Shown here piece after piece: positions 1-8,125 of a DNA stretch of 40,974 nucleotides (the first letter of the stretch is position 1; every line of letters begins with the position of its first letter). This DNA comes from Candidatus Peregrinibacteria bacterium GW2011_GWF2_38_29 (GTDB lineage: Bacteria; Patescibacteriota; Gracilibacteria; UBA1369; UBA12463). The notes beneath the pieces were generated by a model. The model did not search any database. It was given only the letters and a program-made list of their open reading frames with translations, and was not told the DNA's origin. A program made the translations under genes and the position numbers. The stretch spans positions 1 through 40,974 of the forward strand of contig LBUS01000011.1 of assembly GCA_000992695.1 (NCBI GenBank), written 5' to 3'.

Positions 1-2
1 AT

Positions 3-131
3 TTAGCCGCCTGCAAACGCAAGCGAGGGATGTTTGGATTTGTTGTGTATGGCATGTCCATATTCTACAAGGGTGATGCAAAGGTATTGAACCATTACAA
101 GGACTTGACAATATATATTAAATTATTATAA
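3..131 (+). CDS. possible 3' tail of an upstream gene (partial)
   Basis: This frame is open from the window edge to a TAA at 129-131 and would encode about 42 residues, basic at first and then mixed hydrophobic. No family is recognisable. It could be the C-terminus of a gene that begins outside the window, or non-coding sequence. The promoter of the next gene overlaps its last codons, which is common in this compact genome. Confidence is low because the stretch is short. Confidence 0.2.
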   Translation, partial: LAACKRKRGMFGFVVYGMSIFYKGDAKVLNHYKDLTIYIKLL

Positions 132-132
132 T
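105..132 (+). promoter_or_regulatory. sigma70-type promoter for the 180-938 gene
   Basis: A consensus -35 TTGACA (105-110) is separated by 16 bp from a consensus -10 TATAAT (127-132). The predicted transcript starts near 139-140 and leaves a leader of about 40 nt before the ATG at 180. No ribosome binding site is seen in that leader. Confidence 0.6.
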
Positions 133-179
133 ATATTCACCTTAGTATTATTTATACTATAATTAACCAGCAATAAAAT

Positions 180-938
180 ATGGGAGTTGATGATGACTTA
201 CATTCAAACGATCCTCTATTGAATGATACTGTGGCACGTGAAGCTTTTAATGAATTCGATGAGCCAGATTTATCTGGTTATGGCTTTGATAGCTTGCCAT
301 CGCTTCATGATGCCGCTAAATTTGTTGATTATCAAGAACCGATTACAGTGCCAGTGCGAGATAAAGAAGCATATTTATTGAAATCTCCACTTATCACTCC
401 TGATCATCTGGAGCGAATGAATTATCAATATGATTATCTTGGGCGTGATATAGAAAATGGAAAAATTTCTATTCCACCAATGATCGTTAATGGGAAGCCG
501 GTTGCTGTTTACTCTTATGATGAATCCCGACCTGCTGATAAAATACTTTATTGTAATCTTGGAGATATGATAGATGCAATATGCGAAATTCTTGAAGATG
601 ATGGATGTTCAGGACCTATACAAATTGAAATTCCCGCTTTAACAGCACAGGCGATTTATTGCTTTTTTAATCCTGATGGTTCCAGAAGGATAGATGATTT
701 TTTTGAAAAAGCGTTTTTTGGTCAAATACCTACTATGATCCGCGAACAAATCGGACTGTTTGTTTCCTTTAAATTCGAAGATGGCTTGGAAATTGTGAGA
801 GCAAGGCGTTTGCCAATTCCAAATTATAAACTTACTATCGCAGTTGCCGATTCTTTGCCTAAATATACAATTCCAGGAATAGATGGAGTTGACTATAATG
901 ATGGCGACGTTCCCGGTCCCGGATCTCTCCCTAATTAA
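180..938 (+). CDS. uncharacterised protein, 252 aa
   Basis: Acidic soluble protein without signal peptide or membrane segment; I do not recognise a family. The first ~60 residues look disordered and acidic; residues ~70-230 look like a folded alpha/beta domain with the stretch LGDMIDAICEIL followed by a beta-rich part. The C-terminus is Gly/Asp/Pro rich. This core seems distantly similar to the gene at 4095-4715: both have a helix ending in MI-D/V, a T-x-A/S...Y segment, a phrase with IP-x-x-I, then GL followed by a strand with V/I-E. The start ATG lies about 40 nt after a strong promoter. The 3' end overlaps the convergent recJ by 8 bp. No SD motif precedes the start. Confidence 0.75.
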   Translation: MGVDDDLHSNDPLLNDTVAREAFNEFDEPDLSGYGFDSLPSLHDAAKFVDYQEPITVPVRDKEAYLLKSPLITPDHLERMNYQYDYLGRDIENGKISIPPMIVNGKPVAVYSYDESRPADKILYCNLGDMIDAICEILEDDGCSGPIQIEIPALTAQAIYCFFNPDGSRRIDDFFEKAFFGQIPTMIREQIGLFVSFKFEDGLEIVRARRLPIPNYKLTIAVADSLPKYTIPGIDGVDYNDGDVPGPGSLPN

Positions 939-2637
939 TTTTCAAATCAACCACGTTCATTTGAAGTTGAGTTCTGCCGTTGAAGGTGTTGTTTTGCAGA
1001 TTGAAAACTATGTCGAGAGATTCTGATTTTAGAATATCTTTTGCAAATGGGCCGAAACGAAAGCCGATTGTGTCGATTTGTTTTAAAGCTGACGTGGATT
1101 TGCCGCTTAAAAGTGAACGGAACTTGAGATGATCTTTATTTTTGCCGATCACAGAAACGTTTTGCGTCTTTATGTTTTTTATTAATAAAACAGGCGTTGG
1201 ATTTCCAATCCCAAAAGGTTCAAACTTATTTATTGTCTTTAAAGTTTCTGAAGTTATTTCATCGGCATTAATTTCCGCGTCGATTTCAAGAATATTTTCA
1301 TAATCAGCTTTTTTGATTTTTTTGTCTGCATAATCCTCCATGGCCTTTGTGAATTTTTTGAGATTTTCTTTTTTAATTGTAAAACCTGCGGCGGCTGCGT
1401 GACCTCCAAAATGCTCAAGCAAATGCCCAAACTCCGATATCGCGGCAACGATGTTGAAAAATCCCGGACTGCGACAAGAAGCAACTAGAACGCCCGCGGT
1501 TTCATTCATAACTATTGATGGAAGATGATGTTTATCCGTCAATTTTCCCGCAATCAAACCAATTATTCCACTATGCCATTCCGTTGAATGCGCAATTAAA
1601 ATCTTTTTCTTGTTGTCTTTTAAGAATATTTCCTCGGCTTGCCTAAGCGCTTTTTCGGTTATAGATTGTCGATTTGAATTAAATCCTTCAAGTTTTTGCG
1701 CGAGCGCATCTGTCTGGCCTTTATCTTCCCCGTCTTCAAGTAAAAGGCGCAAAGCATAATAAGGATGCGCAACTCTTCCTGCGGCGTTTATACGAGGAGC
1801 AAGCCTAAAACCAACCATTTGCGTATCGATAACGTCTTCCTGTTTTATGCCTGAATAATGCTTTAAATATTTGAGTCCGTCCCATTTTGAATGCTTCATT
1901 TTTTCCATTCCGTATTTCACGATAATGCGGTTTTCATCAGTTAATAAGCCAAGATCTGCAATCGTCCCAAGGCTCGCAAGATCAAGAAAATCTTCCGCAA
2001 ATTTATCAATTTTAGTTTCGTCTTTTTCATCGGAAAGCAGTGCATAAGCCAATTTCAAGGCCACTCCCGCACCTGTTAAATCTTTAAAAGGATAAAGAGA
2101 ACCCTCGCATTTTGGATGCAAAATCGCGTATGAATCTTTTGGCGTGTTTTCGGGAACCGTATGATGATCGGCAATAATCGTATCTATTCCAAATGATTTC
2201 GCGAGTGAAATTTCTTTTGCGCATGAAATTCCGCAATCAACGGTTATCAAAAGTTTAACGCCAAGCTTTTTAAATTCGTGAATAAATTTTTCGTTAAGGC
2301 CATAGCCGTCCTCTGTTCTATGTGGCAAACGATATGATACTTTCGCCTTTAAATGGCGCAGAACTCGCACCGCAATTGTTGTGCCGGTAATTCCATCAAC
2401 GTCATAATCGCCATAAATAATAATGCGTTCTTCATCTTTGATCGCCTGTTTTATACGATTAACCGCCTTACGCATATCACTCATCAAAAACGGGTTGTAT
2501 AAGTCCTTTATTGAAGGTTCCAAAAAAGTTTTTATCGAACGATGATCGCGCAGATTCCTGTTCGCAAGCAGTTTTTCAAGAAGAGACGCCGAAGCATCTG
2601 TGTTTTTTATATGCCATTTTTTGTTTAAAACAGACAT
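931..2637 (-). CDS. recJ: single-stranded-DNA-specific exonuclease RecJ
   Basis: 5'-3' exonuclease on single-stranded DNA, acting in recombination and mismatch/base-excision repair in the cytoplasm. The DHH phosphoesterase core is clear: motif I GDYDVDGITG (about residue 77), motif II VDCGIS, motif III ADHH, and the GTIAD motif that completes the metal site. A RINAAGR stretch and the DHHA1 domain with GGHAAAAGF (near residue 410) follow, then a C-terminal OB-like part. At 568 residues it matches usual bacterial RecJ length. It is the last gene of a minus-strand group miaA-mazG-recJ; mazG ends 37 bp upstream. The ATG at 2637 gives the expected short N-terminal lead to the core. Confidence 0.96.
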   Translation of the reverse strand: MSVLNKKWHIKNTDASASLLEKLLANRNLRDHRSIKTFLEPSIKDLYNPFLMSDMRKAVNRIKQAIKDEERIIIYGDYDVDGITGTTIAVRVLRHLKAKVSYRLPHRTEDGYGLNEKFIHEFKKLGVKLLITVDCGISCAKEISLAKSFGIDTIIADHHTVPENTPKDSYAILHPKCEGSLYPFKDLTGAGVALKLAYALLSDEKDETKIDKFAEDFLDLASLGTIADLGLLTDENRIIVKYGMEKMKHSKWDGLKYLKHYSGIKQEDVIDTQMVGFRLAPRINAAGRVAHPYYALRLLLEDGEDKGQTDALAQKLEGFNSNRQSITEKALRQAEEIFLKDNKKKILIAHSTEWHSGIIGLIAGKLTDKHHLPSIVMNETAGVLVASCRSPGFFNIVAAISEFGHLLEHFGGHAAAAGFTIKKENLKKFTKAMEDYADKKIKKADYENILEIDAEINADEITSETLKTINKFEPFGIGNPTPVLLIKNIKTQNVSVIGKNKDHLKFRSLLSGKSTSALKQIDTIGFRFGPFAKDILKSESLDIVFNLQNNTFNGRTQLQMNVVDLKIN

Positions 2638-2674
2638 AAGTGCAAATTTCTAAGTAATCTAAGTGCTCTAATTT

Positions 2675-3070
2675 CTATGCGCGTTTTGTGCTATTTTTCG
2701 CCTTCTCTTTTTCTTTGTTCTTCTTCCACATCGCAAGCGCCTCTTCAGCCGTTTTTACCTTGTTCTTGCCGAAAACCCAAGTGTGCCTTCTGCGAATTTT
2801 CTTATCTATATCGCGCAAAACCTGATTTATATTAAAAAGCTTTCTTTCTTTTGCAATCTGCGTGATCATCAGCATCGTAAAAATCAAATCACCAAGCTCT
2901 TCGCGAAGATTTTTATAATCTTTTTTATTCATTGCCTGCTTGACCTCATCCGCTTCTTCCAAAAAATGCTCGAGCATGGAATCAATGGTCTGCTTTTTAT
3001 CCCAAGGACAGCCATTTTTCGCTCGGAGCATAGCCGCAATTTTCACAAGTTTATTAAATTCTTTGGACAT
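2675..3070 (-). CDS. mazG: MazG-family nucleoside triphosphate pyrophosphohydrolase
   Basis: Hydrolyses (d)NTPs to NMP and pyrophosphate; family members clean non-canonical nucleotides. The protein (131 aa from the chosen start) is a single MazG domain: LRAKNGCPWDKKQT near the N-terminus, the metal-binding EExxE (LEEADEV) and the matching ExxD (EELGDLIF), then the RRRHTWVFG segment typical of the family. E. coli MazG has two such domains; this is the short single-domain type. A longer start at 3169 would overlap miaA by 55 bp and add a segment unlike the family, so I prefer the ATG at 3070, 44 bp after the miaA stop and preceded by GGATACGG. The C-terminal ~25 residues are a Lys-rich tail. 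Confidence 0.9.
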   Translation of the reverse strand: MSKEFNKLVKIAAMLRAKNGCPWDKKQTIDSMLEHFLEEADEVKQAMNKKDYKNLREELGDLIFTMLMITQIAKERKLFNINQVLRDIDKKIRRRHTWVFGKNKVKTAEEALAMWKKNKEKEKAKNSTKRA

Positions 3071-3114
3071 ACATCCGTATCCTATTTCGAATTTAGCCTG
3101 TGCGCAAGCTTTAT

Positions 3115-4020
3115 TTATTTCAAATCTTTCGGCTTCAGCCAAATTATCTTCTTTTCCCTCTTGAACCATGAAATCTGCCTGCGCGCATAATGATGAGTGT
3201 TGTATTTTAGACGTTGAATCATGTTTTCAAGAGTCTGTTTTCCGTTTAAATAAGGCAAAATCTCCTTGCAACCAATGGCAGTCATAGATGGAAGTTTTAC
3301 GTCATATTTTTTTGCAAGTTTTGCGGTTTCATCCAAAAGCCCTCTCTCAATTTGTATTTCCACGCGCTTATCAATCCTAGAATAAAGCTCTTCCCGGGGC
3401 CAATTAATGCCAATTAAAGCATAATTAAATTTTGATTTTCCTTTTTTATCAACTTTATTTGCCTTACTGAATTTGTTTATTTCAAGTGCACGAATGATAT
3501 ATCGAAGATTGTTTTTTAAAGTTTTTTTGGCAGTTTTTGGATCAACTTTCATAAGCTTCTTATATATATAAGGAGTACCGTACTTTTCTGCGAGCGCTTC
3601 CAAACGCTTCCTAAAGCCTGAATTTGGCGGAATTATTGGAATTTCGAAATTATAAATGACAGAGCTGATATAAAGTCCTGTTCCACCAACAATCATCGGG
3701 ATTTTTCCGCGTTTATGAATGTCTTCGATAACTTTTAGCGCATCCCTCTTCCATTCCGCAACCGTATAAACCTGATCAGGCTCAACAAAATCAATAAGAT
3801 GATGACGAATTCCTTGCATATCTTTTTCTTGAATTTTATCCGTACTGATTGTCATTTTTTTATAAATCTGACGTGAATCTGCGGAAATTACCTCGCAATT
3901 ATATTTCTTGGCGAGGCTTAAAGAAAGCGCAGTTTTGCCTGATGCCGTTGGTCCGAGAACAACAATCAACGGATTTGGCTTCTTTAATATTTTTGCTATT
4001 TCCGAAAATGCTTTTTTCAT
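3115..4020 (-). CDS. miaA: tRNA dimethylallyltransferase MiaA
   Basis: Transfers a dimethylallyl group to A37 of tRNAs reading U-starting codons. Features: P-loop GPTASGKTALS at about residues 22-32, DSRQIYKKM with the DSRQ substrate motif, IGG/VGGTGLY loop, and C-terminal RRQISWFKRE that contacts the anticodon loop. Length from the ATG at 4020 is 301 aa, the family norm. The frame remains open upstream to 4164, but those 48 residues have no family counterpart, overlap the divergent gene at 4095 and would run through the promoter region. A -10-like TACAAT (4026-4031, minus strand) ends 5 nt before the ATG, so the mRNA may be leaderless. First gene of the miaA-mazG-recJ operon. Confidence 0.95.
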   Translation of the reverse strand: MKKAFSEIAKILKKPNPLIVVLGPTASGKTALSLSLAKKYNCEVISADSRQIYKKMTISTDKIQEKDMQGIRHHLIDFVEPDQVYTVAEWKRDALKVIEDIHKRGKIPMIVGGTGLYISSVIYNFEIPIIPPNSGFRKRLEALAEKYGTPYIYKKLMKVDPKTAKKTLKNNLRYIIRALEINKFSKANKVDKKGKSKFNYALIGINWPREELYSRIDKRVEIQIERGLLDETAKLAKKYDVKLPSMTAIGCKEILPYLNGKQTLENMIQRLKYNTHHYARRQISWFKREKKIIWLKPKDLK

Positions 4021-4025
4021 GCGGC

Positions 4026-4031
4026 TATTGT
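4026..4031 (-). promoter_or_regulatory. candidate -10 box of miaA (leaderless transcript)
   Basis: On the minus strand TACAAT (5/6 to consensus) lies 5 nt upstream of the miaA ATG at 4020, which would put the first transcribed base at or next to the start codon. No convincing -35 hexamer is found at 16-18 bp. Confidence 0.35.
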
Positions 4032-4039
4032 ATCTGATC

Positions 4040-4068
4040 TTGACATCATTAGCTATATGACTTAGAGT
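4040..4068 (+). promoter_or_regulatory. promoter for the 4095-4715 gene
   Basis: Perfect -35 TTGACA (4040-4045), 17-bp spacer, weaker -10 TAGAGT (4063-4068). It is divergent from, and nearly abuts, the miaA -10 box. Predicted leader about 20 nt. Confidence 0.45.
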
Positions 4069-4094
4069 AATTTCTCGAAAATTAAAGAAAAAAT

Positions 4095-4715
4095 ATGGCA
4101 TACGAAGAACCAGAAAATGATTACCCTGATGTTTTTGCAGACTTTGATATGGCGACTTTGCCATTTACTTCAAGTGAATCCCCTGATTCAGGGAAAATTG
4201 GCCCAACTTTAGCTCAAAAAGCCGCAGGTCTACGGAAATATTTTGCAATGCGCTTAAATATTGCCAATATATCCATGCAAGCACCTCAAATTTCCGACGG
4301 GAACTTTCATCCAGCCTTTATCGATGAAACGCCTTTTGATTTGTGCAAAATAGATACGACTAATTGCAAACCTATTTTAAGAGGCAAAGATTTTGCCGAA
4401 ATGATAGTTGATGCGCTTTTATTTAAGGGCGAAACAACTGTTGAGGTTTCCGATACCACTCTTTCTTGCTATTTGGCTATGTCCGGCTTCCCCAACGACC
4501 TTTTTACTAACGCAAAAGGCTTTTTAGCTGAAAATATACCTGCTTTTATTTTTCAAAAATATGGTTTGCGTATAAAAGTTGAATCTTTTGACATTATCGT
4601 CCCTAAGGACTTTAGCCCTTACCGGCCTTCGACAATAAAAATCACCTATTCTTTAGGTAAAGTTGCTGATGATAAAAATCCCCTTGACTTTGTGGGCAAT
4701 AACTTGCTAAATTAG
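4095..4715 (+). CDS. uncharacterised protein, 206 aa
   Basis: Soluble protein with no signal peptide or membrane segment and no family that I recognise. An acidic first ~40 residues precedes a folded domain of about 150 residues. The pattern in residues ~90-195 (helix with FAEMIVDALL, a T-V-E-V strand, a hydrophobic segment with IPAFIFQKYGL, then strands ending IKITYS) resembles residues ~125-225 of the 180-938 product, suggesting distant paralogs placed on either side of the miaA operon. The start ATG (4095) lacks an SD motif. The last codons carry the promoter of the L10 operon. Confidence 0.75.
   Translation: MAYEEPENDYPDVFADFDMATLPFTSSESPDSGKIGPTLAQKAAGLRKYFAMRLNIANISMQAPQISDGNFHPAFIDETPFDLCKIDTTNCKPILRGKDFAEMIVDALLFKGETTVEVSDTTLSCYLAMSGFPNDLFTNAKGFLAENIPAFIFQKYGLRIKVESFDIIVPKDFSPYRPSTIKITYSLGKVADDKNPLDFVGNNLLN
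4684..4713 (+). promoter_or_regulatory. promoter of the rplJ-rplL operon, inside the preceding gene
   Basis: TTGACT (4684-4689), 18-bp spacer, and an extended -10 TGC-TAAATT (4705-4713) lie within the last 32 bases of the upstream gene, ending at its stop codon. Predicted initiation near 4720 coincides with the 5' edge of the L10 leader. Confidence 0.5.
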
Positions 4716-4822
4716 TCACGCGTCAGAGACAGTAGGCAAGGGACCGCGGAAGCGACAGCCCAATAAGACCTGCCGAGACACAAAATTTATTCTCAGTTGT
4801 CTTTGCGCAATTGAGATTTTTT
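4716..4822 (+). ncRNA. ribosomal protein L10 leader (rplJL autoregulatory RNA)
   Basis: Between the upstream stop codon and rplJ is a structured leader with the known L10-binding signature: the half CAGAGACAGTAGGC near 4725 and its partner ACCTGCCGAGAC near 4768-4780, which form the kink-turn stem bound by the L10(L12)4 complex. The family is known to repress rplJ-rplL when stalk protein is in excess. Immediately 3' is a hairpin, CTCAGTTG (4792-4799) with CAATTGAG (4808-4815), followed by six T (4817-4822), which looks like an intrinsic attenuator. Identified by eye; a covariance search with the Rfam L10 leader model would be decisive. Confidence 0.8.
4792..4822 (+). terminator. attenuator hairpin in the L10 leader
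   Basis: Eight-pair stem with one G-U pair, loop of 8 nt, then A and six T. The T-run ends 13 nt before the rplJ ATG, so the element could terminate transcription or, if read through, mask the translation start. Confidence 0.6.
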
Positions 4823-4835
4823 AACAATAAGCACC

Positions 4836-5516
4836 ATGGCACTCACAAAAGATCAAAAGAAAGTAATGTTGGACAAAGTCATCGACAAGTTCAAAAAAGC
4901 TAAAACTGCAGTTTTCTCAGGCTATAGCGGAATTGACGTCAAATCTATGACAACACTTCGCAAGAAACTCCGCGCTCAGAAGGTTGATTACTTAATTTTC
5001 AAGAAAACTCTTATTCACATCGGCGCAAAAGAAGCTGGACTTCCTGCAATTGATGAAAAATTACTTGAAGGCCCTATCGCCGTTGCAATCAGCTATGACG
5101 ATGAAATGGCTCCCATTAAAGTTCTTTACGCCGTATCAAAAGACAAGGCTCTTGAGGATAAATTGAAGATTTTTGGAGCTTATATGGAAGGAAAAGTCCT
5201 CACAAAAGCCGAAGTTTTGGAACTTGCCAAGCTTCCTTCAAAACAAGAACTTCTTGGTCAGCTCGTTTATATGCTCAATTCTCCTATTTCCGGATTTCAC
5301 CATGTTTTGCATGAAGTTATGCGCAAATTCGTTGGTGTTGTACAGGCATATGCAAAAACAAAGCCTGCGGAAGCTCCAAAAGCTGAGACTCCAAAGGTTG
5401 AAGCAGCTCCTGTGGTCGCAGTCGTCGAGGCTCCAGCAGCAGCCGTCGCTGAAACGCCTGCTCCAGAAGCACCAGCCGCAGATGCCGGCGCAGCTCCAGC
5501 TCCTGCAGCAGCTTAA
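4836..5516 (+). CDS. rplJ: 50S ribosomal protein L10
   Basis: L10 anchors the L7/L12 stalk to 23S rRNA on the 50S subunit. The N-terminal ~165 residues are a standard L10: the MALTKDQKKVML opening, SGYSGIDVKSMTTLRKKLR, and GPIAVAISYDD, followed by the C-terminal helix that binds L12 dimers. After about residue 172 there is an extra tail of ~50 residues made mostly of Ala, Pro, Glu and Val, making the protein 226 aa instead of the common 165-175. The tail resembles the flexible L12 hinge; its role is unknown. The ATG has no SD and lies directly after the leader attenuator. rplL follows after 54 bp. Confidence 0.97.
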   Translation: MALTKDQKKVMLDKVIDKFKKAKTAVFSGYSGIDVKSMTTLRKKLRAQKVDYLIFKKTLIHIGAKEAGLPAIDEKLLEGPIAVAISYDDEMAPIKVLYAVSKDKALEDKLKIFGAYMEGKVLTKAEVLELAKLPSKQELLGQLVYMLNSPISGFHHVLHEVMRKFVGVVQAYAKTKPAEAPKAETPKVEAAPVVAVVEAPAAAVAETPAPEAPAADAGAAPAPAAA

Positions 5517-5570
5517 TTTTAACAACTTAAAACTTTTAAATAATAATTTTATCATCTAATCAAAAACAAT

Positions 5571-5960
5571 ATGGCAGAACTTAGCACAGACGCACAAAAA
5601 ATCCTCGACATGGTCGAGAAACTCACAGTTCTTGACCTCGCAAGCTTGGTCAAGGCTATGGAAGAAAAATTCGGCGTTAGCGCAGCAGCAGCTGTCGTTG
5701 CCGCTCCAGCAGCCGGAGGCGCAGCAGCAGCCCCAGCAGGAGAAGAATCATCAACTGTAACAGTCGTGTTGACAGGATCAGGCGCACAGAAAATCAACGT
5801 AATCAAGGTTGTTAAGGAAGCAACGGGACTTGGTCTTAAAGAAGCAAAAGACCTCGTTGATGGCGCACCAAAACCAATCAAAGAGAACATCTCAAGAGAA
5901 GAAGGCGCAAAATTGCAAAAACTTCTCGTTGAAGCAGGCGCAACAGTTGAATTGAAATAA
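5571..5960 (+). CDS. rplL: 50S ribosomal protein L7/L12
   Basis: Stalk protein recruiting translational GTPases. 129 aa: N-terminal dimerisation helices, an Ala/Pro-rich hinge at about 37-58, and the canonical C-terminal domain with [20 protein letters not shown] and [20 protein letters not shown]. Co-transcribed with rplJ; the usual rpoB/rpoC neighbours do not follow, and a strong terminator closes the two-gene operon at 6011-6049. Confidence 0.98.
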   Translation: MAELSTDAQKILDMVEKLTVLDLASLVKAMEEKFGVSAAAAVVAAPAAGGAAAAPAGEESSTVTVVLTGSGAQKINVIKVVKEATGLGLKEAKDLVDGAPKPIKENISREEGAKLQKLLVEAGATVELK

Positions 5961-6010
5961 TTCAAACGCATAGGCGCTTTAAAACGCTAGCATAAAAAAT
6001 CTAAAATTTT

Positions 6011-6049
6011 AAAAGCCCTTTTCATGAAAACGGATTGGGCTTTTTTTTT
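6011..6049 (+). terminator. rho-independent terminator after rplL
   Basis: AAAAGCCC (6011-6018) pairs with GGGCTTTT (6037-6044), inside a T-run that extends to 6049. It lies 50 bp after the rplL stop codon. Confidence 0.85.
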
Positions 6050-6081
6050 GTAATACCTATAATGCCGTCATGTTTTTACAC

Positions 6082-6110
6082 TTTACTTTGTTCCCATTTT
6101 CTGCTATAAT
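6082..6110 (+). promoter_or_regulatory. promoter of the pilus operon
   Basis: Extended -10 TGC-TATAAT (6102-6110) with a moderate -35 TTTACT (6082-6087) at 17 bp. Predicted start about 6117, leader of about 22 nt to the ATG at 6139. Confidence 0.55.
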
Positions 6111-6138
6111 TATTTGATAAATAAAAATCCAAATAAAA

Positions 6139-7500
6139 ATGGCAGACGAAAAACAGTTCGATATAACAATTGAGCCAGTCAAGACATCTGATTCCGCAAA
6201 GCCGGCTCCAGCCGCTCCTGTAAGCCTTCCGGGCCAAACCGCAAAACCTCAAGAAGATACGTTTTTGACAAATATTTTTGAGAAAAAATCAGACGAAAAA
6301 TCCGGACAGGCAAACGACAGCAAACTCATGGAAGGGCTCATCAAAATGGAAGAAAAAAATGTTGCAAAACAAAAATCCATTCTTGATAAAGCTCCTGAAA
6401 TTAACACAAGTTTGTTTATTGATATTGAATATCACCTCAAAAGAAAGCTTACGATTTTAAAGGGCGTTTTTGGCTCACTAATCGTATTATTTTTAATCGT
6501 TGGAGGCGTTTCTTATGCAACTCTCAGCCCCGATTATGATTATTTCAGCCCTCCAAATATTGGTACAAATTTTAATTTAAAAAGAGAAGACCTTACTGCA
6601 AAACAAAATGAATTGAACAAAATTCATTATCAAATTGTTAAGCGCGACCTTGACCTTTTCCTTTATAAAGGGCTTTTGTTTCGTCAAAAATACAATGAAT
6701 ATGATTCAAATCCAACACAAGAACTTGAAGCTGACTTAAAAGACGCGGAAAGCAAAGTCGCAGCCGCATTTGATGTTCTTGCAAAGGAATATACTGATTA
6801 TAAAAACTATCAAGATGCCTTGCTTGAAAGCGACATGAACGATGATGCCGCCAGAAATAAGTTTAATTTGTCTCTTATTGGACAATTAACCTCTAATCCG
6901 GAATTCATAAAAGGCATGGATCCTAAGGAAGTGAAGGAAATATTAACAATAGTTTCTCCTTCAAAAAATGCTGAACTTATAAAAATATTTAAAGATAAAA
7001 AATCTTCAGATATTACAACTCATGAAGATTATAATGCAAAAATCAAAGAAGTTAGCGCTTTATACTCAAATCCTTTGACAATATTTAATAGTATTAAAGA
7101 CTCAAGAATTCATTGGGCAAAATTTATTGGTGAAATAAATCGCATAACAAAATTAGTTGATGCGTCTTATGAAGCAACTACTTTTTCTTCAACATTTGTT
7201 ACCGGAACCGGTATAAAATATGTCTCATTCAATATAGACAATGACAATACGCTGAAAATTTCCGGAATAGCCGTAACTCCGGGTGTAGATACGTTTACAA
7301 TGCTTGCTTATCTTATAGATGGATTAAACAAGATGCAGGATCCTAAAACTCCCGGCGCTTTCACAGATGCTGAAATGCGCACATTCTATAAAAATTCGAA
7401 TACTACAGGCGGTTCTTCCGAGCAACAGGATTCAAAATATACAAGTAATTTCACGATTACAGCTAAATTAAATCCTAAATGGAAACCAACAAACAAATAA
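6139..7500 (+). CDS. PilN-like type IV pilus inner-membrane platform protein
   Basis: Bitopic membrane protein of 453 aa: a cytoplasmic Pro/Lys-rich disordered stretch (1-~105), one transmembrane helix (about 110-132, LIVLFLIVGGVSYATL), then a long extracytoplasmic part with helical, coiled-coil-like segments and a C-terminal fold. The end of the protein (W at ~330, strand pattern around LKISGIAVTPGVDTFTML, then NFTITAKL) follows the PilN/GspL-C ferredoxin-like pattern. It is longer than E. coli/Pseudomonas PilN (~200 aa). The PilO-like gene starts 1 bp after its stop, and ATPase and PilC genes follow, which supports the assignment. No PilM gene is present in the window. Confidence 0.65.
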   Translation: MADEKQFDITIEPVKTSDSAKPAPAAPVSLPGQTAKPQEDTFLTNIFEKKSDEKSGQANDSKLMEGLIKMEEKNVAKQKSILDKAPEINTSLFIDIEYHLKRKLTILKGVFGSLIVLFLIVGGVSYATLSPDYDYFSPPNIGTNFNLKREDLTAKQNELNKIHYQIVKRDLDLFLYKGLLFRQKYNEYDSNPTQELEADLKDAESKVAAAFDVLAKEYTDYKNYQDALLESDMNDDAARNKFNLSLIGQLTSNPEFIKGMDPKEVKEILTIVSPSKNAELIKIFKDKKSSDITTHEDYNAKIKEVSALYSNPLTIFNSIKDSRIHWAKFIGEINRITKLVDASYEATTFSSTFVTGTGIKYVSFNIDNDNTLKISGIAVTPGVDTFTMLAYLIDGLNKMQDPKTPGAFTDAEMRTFYKNSNTTGGSSEQQDSKYTSNFTITAKLNPKWKPTNK

Positions 7501-7501
7501 T

Positions 7502-8125
7502 ATGCAACAAAATACATCATTAACGCCGGCATTAATAAGACAACATTACTATTCAAGAAATGTAATGATTTATACAGTATTAATTGGACTTGCTGTCCTG
7601 TTGATGGGATTTTTCGTAGCCGTGCAATATCAAGACTATGACTATAAAACAATGTTTATCGCGACAATTGAAGACAGAATGAATACTGCTCGTGCGACAG
7701 AGTCAGACCTTACAAACAAAAAAATTGAAATTGATAAAGAATATGAAAGCACCATGCAAGAAGCTACCAAAGCTTTTTCCGACATATTCCCAAGCTCTGA
7801 AAGTTATACGGAATTAGTTCGCAAATTGGATTTATTTTTTAAGGATATAAATAAGTTGAATAATCCGGCTGTTGTCACGAGTATTAAATTTGACAAGCCT
7901 ATTCAGGAAAAAAATTCTCCTTATAAAATCCTCCCGTTTACTGTGAATATGAACATAACAAAGCCAAATTTCGATGAATTCTTAAAACACGTTTATACGT
8001 CCGGAAATGTTAAAGACTTGACCAGATTAATTGATATAAAGTCATTTTCATTGACAATGCCGGATGAAAAAAGTCAGATGAAAACATTGGTTTTGACAGT
8101 GAAGATGGAAGCCTATATGCAATAA
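7502..8125 (+). CDS. PilO-like type IV pilus assembly protein
   Basis: 207 aa. A short cytoplasmic tail, one transmembrane helix at about 22-42 (YTVLIGLAVLLMGFFVAVQY), a coiled-coil segment (~50-95, with ATESDLTNKKIEIDKEYEST) and a C-terminal alpha/beta domain. This is the PilO/GspM layout, and PilO partners PilN in the inner-membrane alignment complex. Gap to the upstream PilN-like gene is 1 bp, indicating translational coupling. A 119-bp spacer with heptamer repeats separates it from the ATPase gene. Sequence identity to known PilO is too low to see by eye, so the call rests on topology, size and gene order. Confidence 0.6.
   Translation: MQQNTSLTPALIRQHYYSRNVMIYTVLIGLAVLLMGFFVAVQYQDYDYKTMFIATIEDRMNTARATESDLTNKKIEIDKEYESTMQEATKAFSDIFPSSESYTELVRKLDLFFKDINKLNNPAVVTSIKFDKPIQEKNSPYKILPFTVNMNITKPNFDEFLKHVYTSGNVKDLTRLIDIKSFSLTMPDEKSQMKTLVLTVKMEAYMQ

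Noticed and set aside
2783-3190. Plus-strand ORFs opposite mazG
   Set aside because: Phe/Ile-rich antisense frames of a gene with clear MazG motifs.
4021-4164. 48-residue N-terminal extension of MiaA
   Set aside because: Not present in the family, overlaps the divergent 4095 gene and both promoters.
5238-5971. Minus-strand ORFs opposite rplJ and rplL
   Set aside because: They arise from the Ala/Pro codon bias of the ribosomal proteins read backwards.
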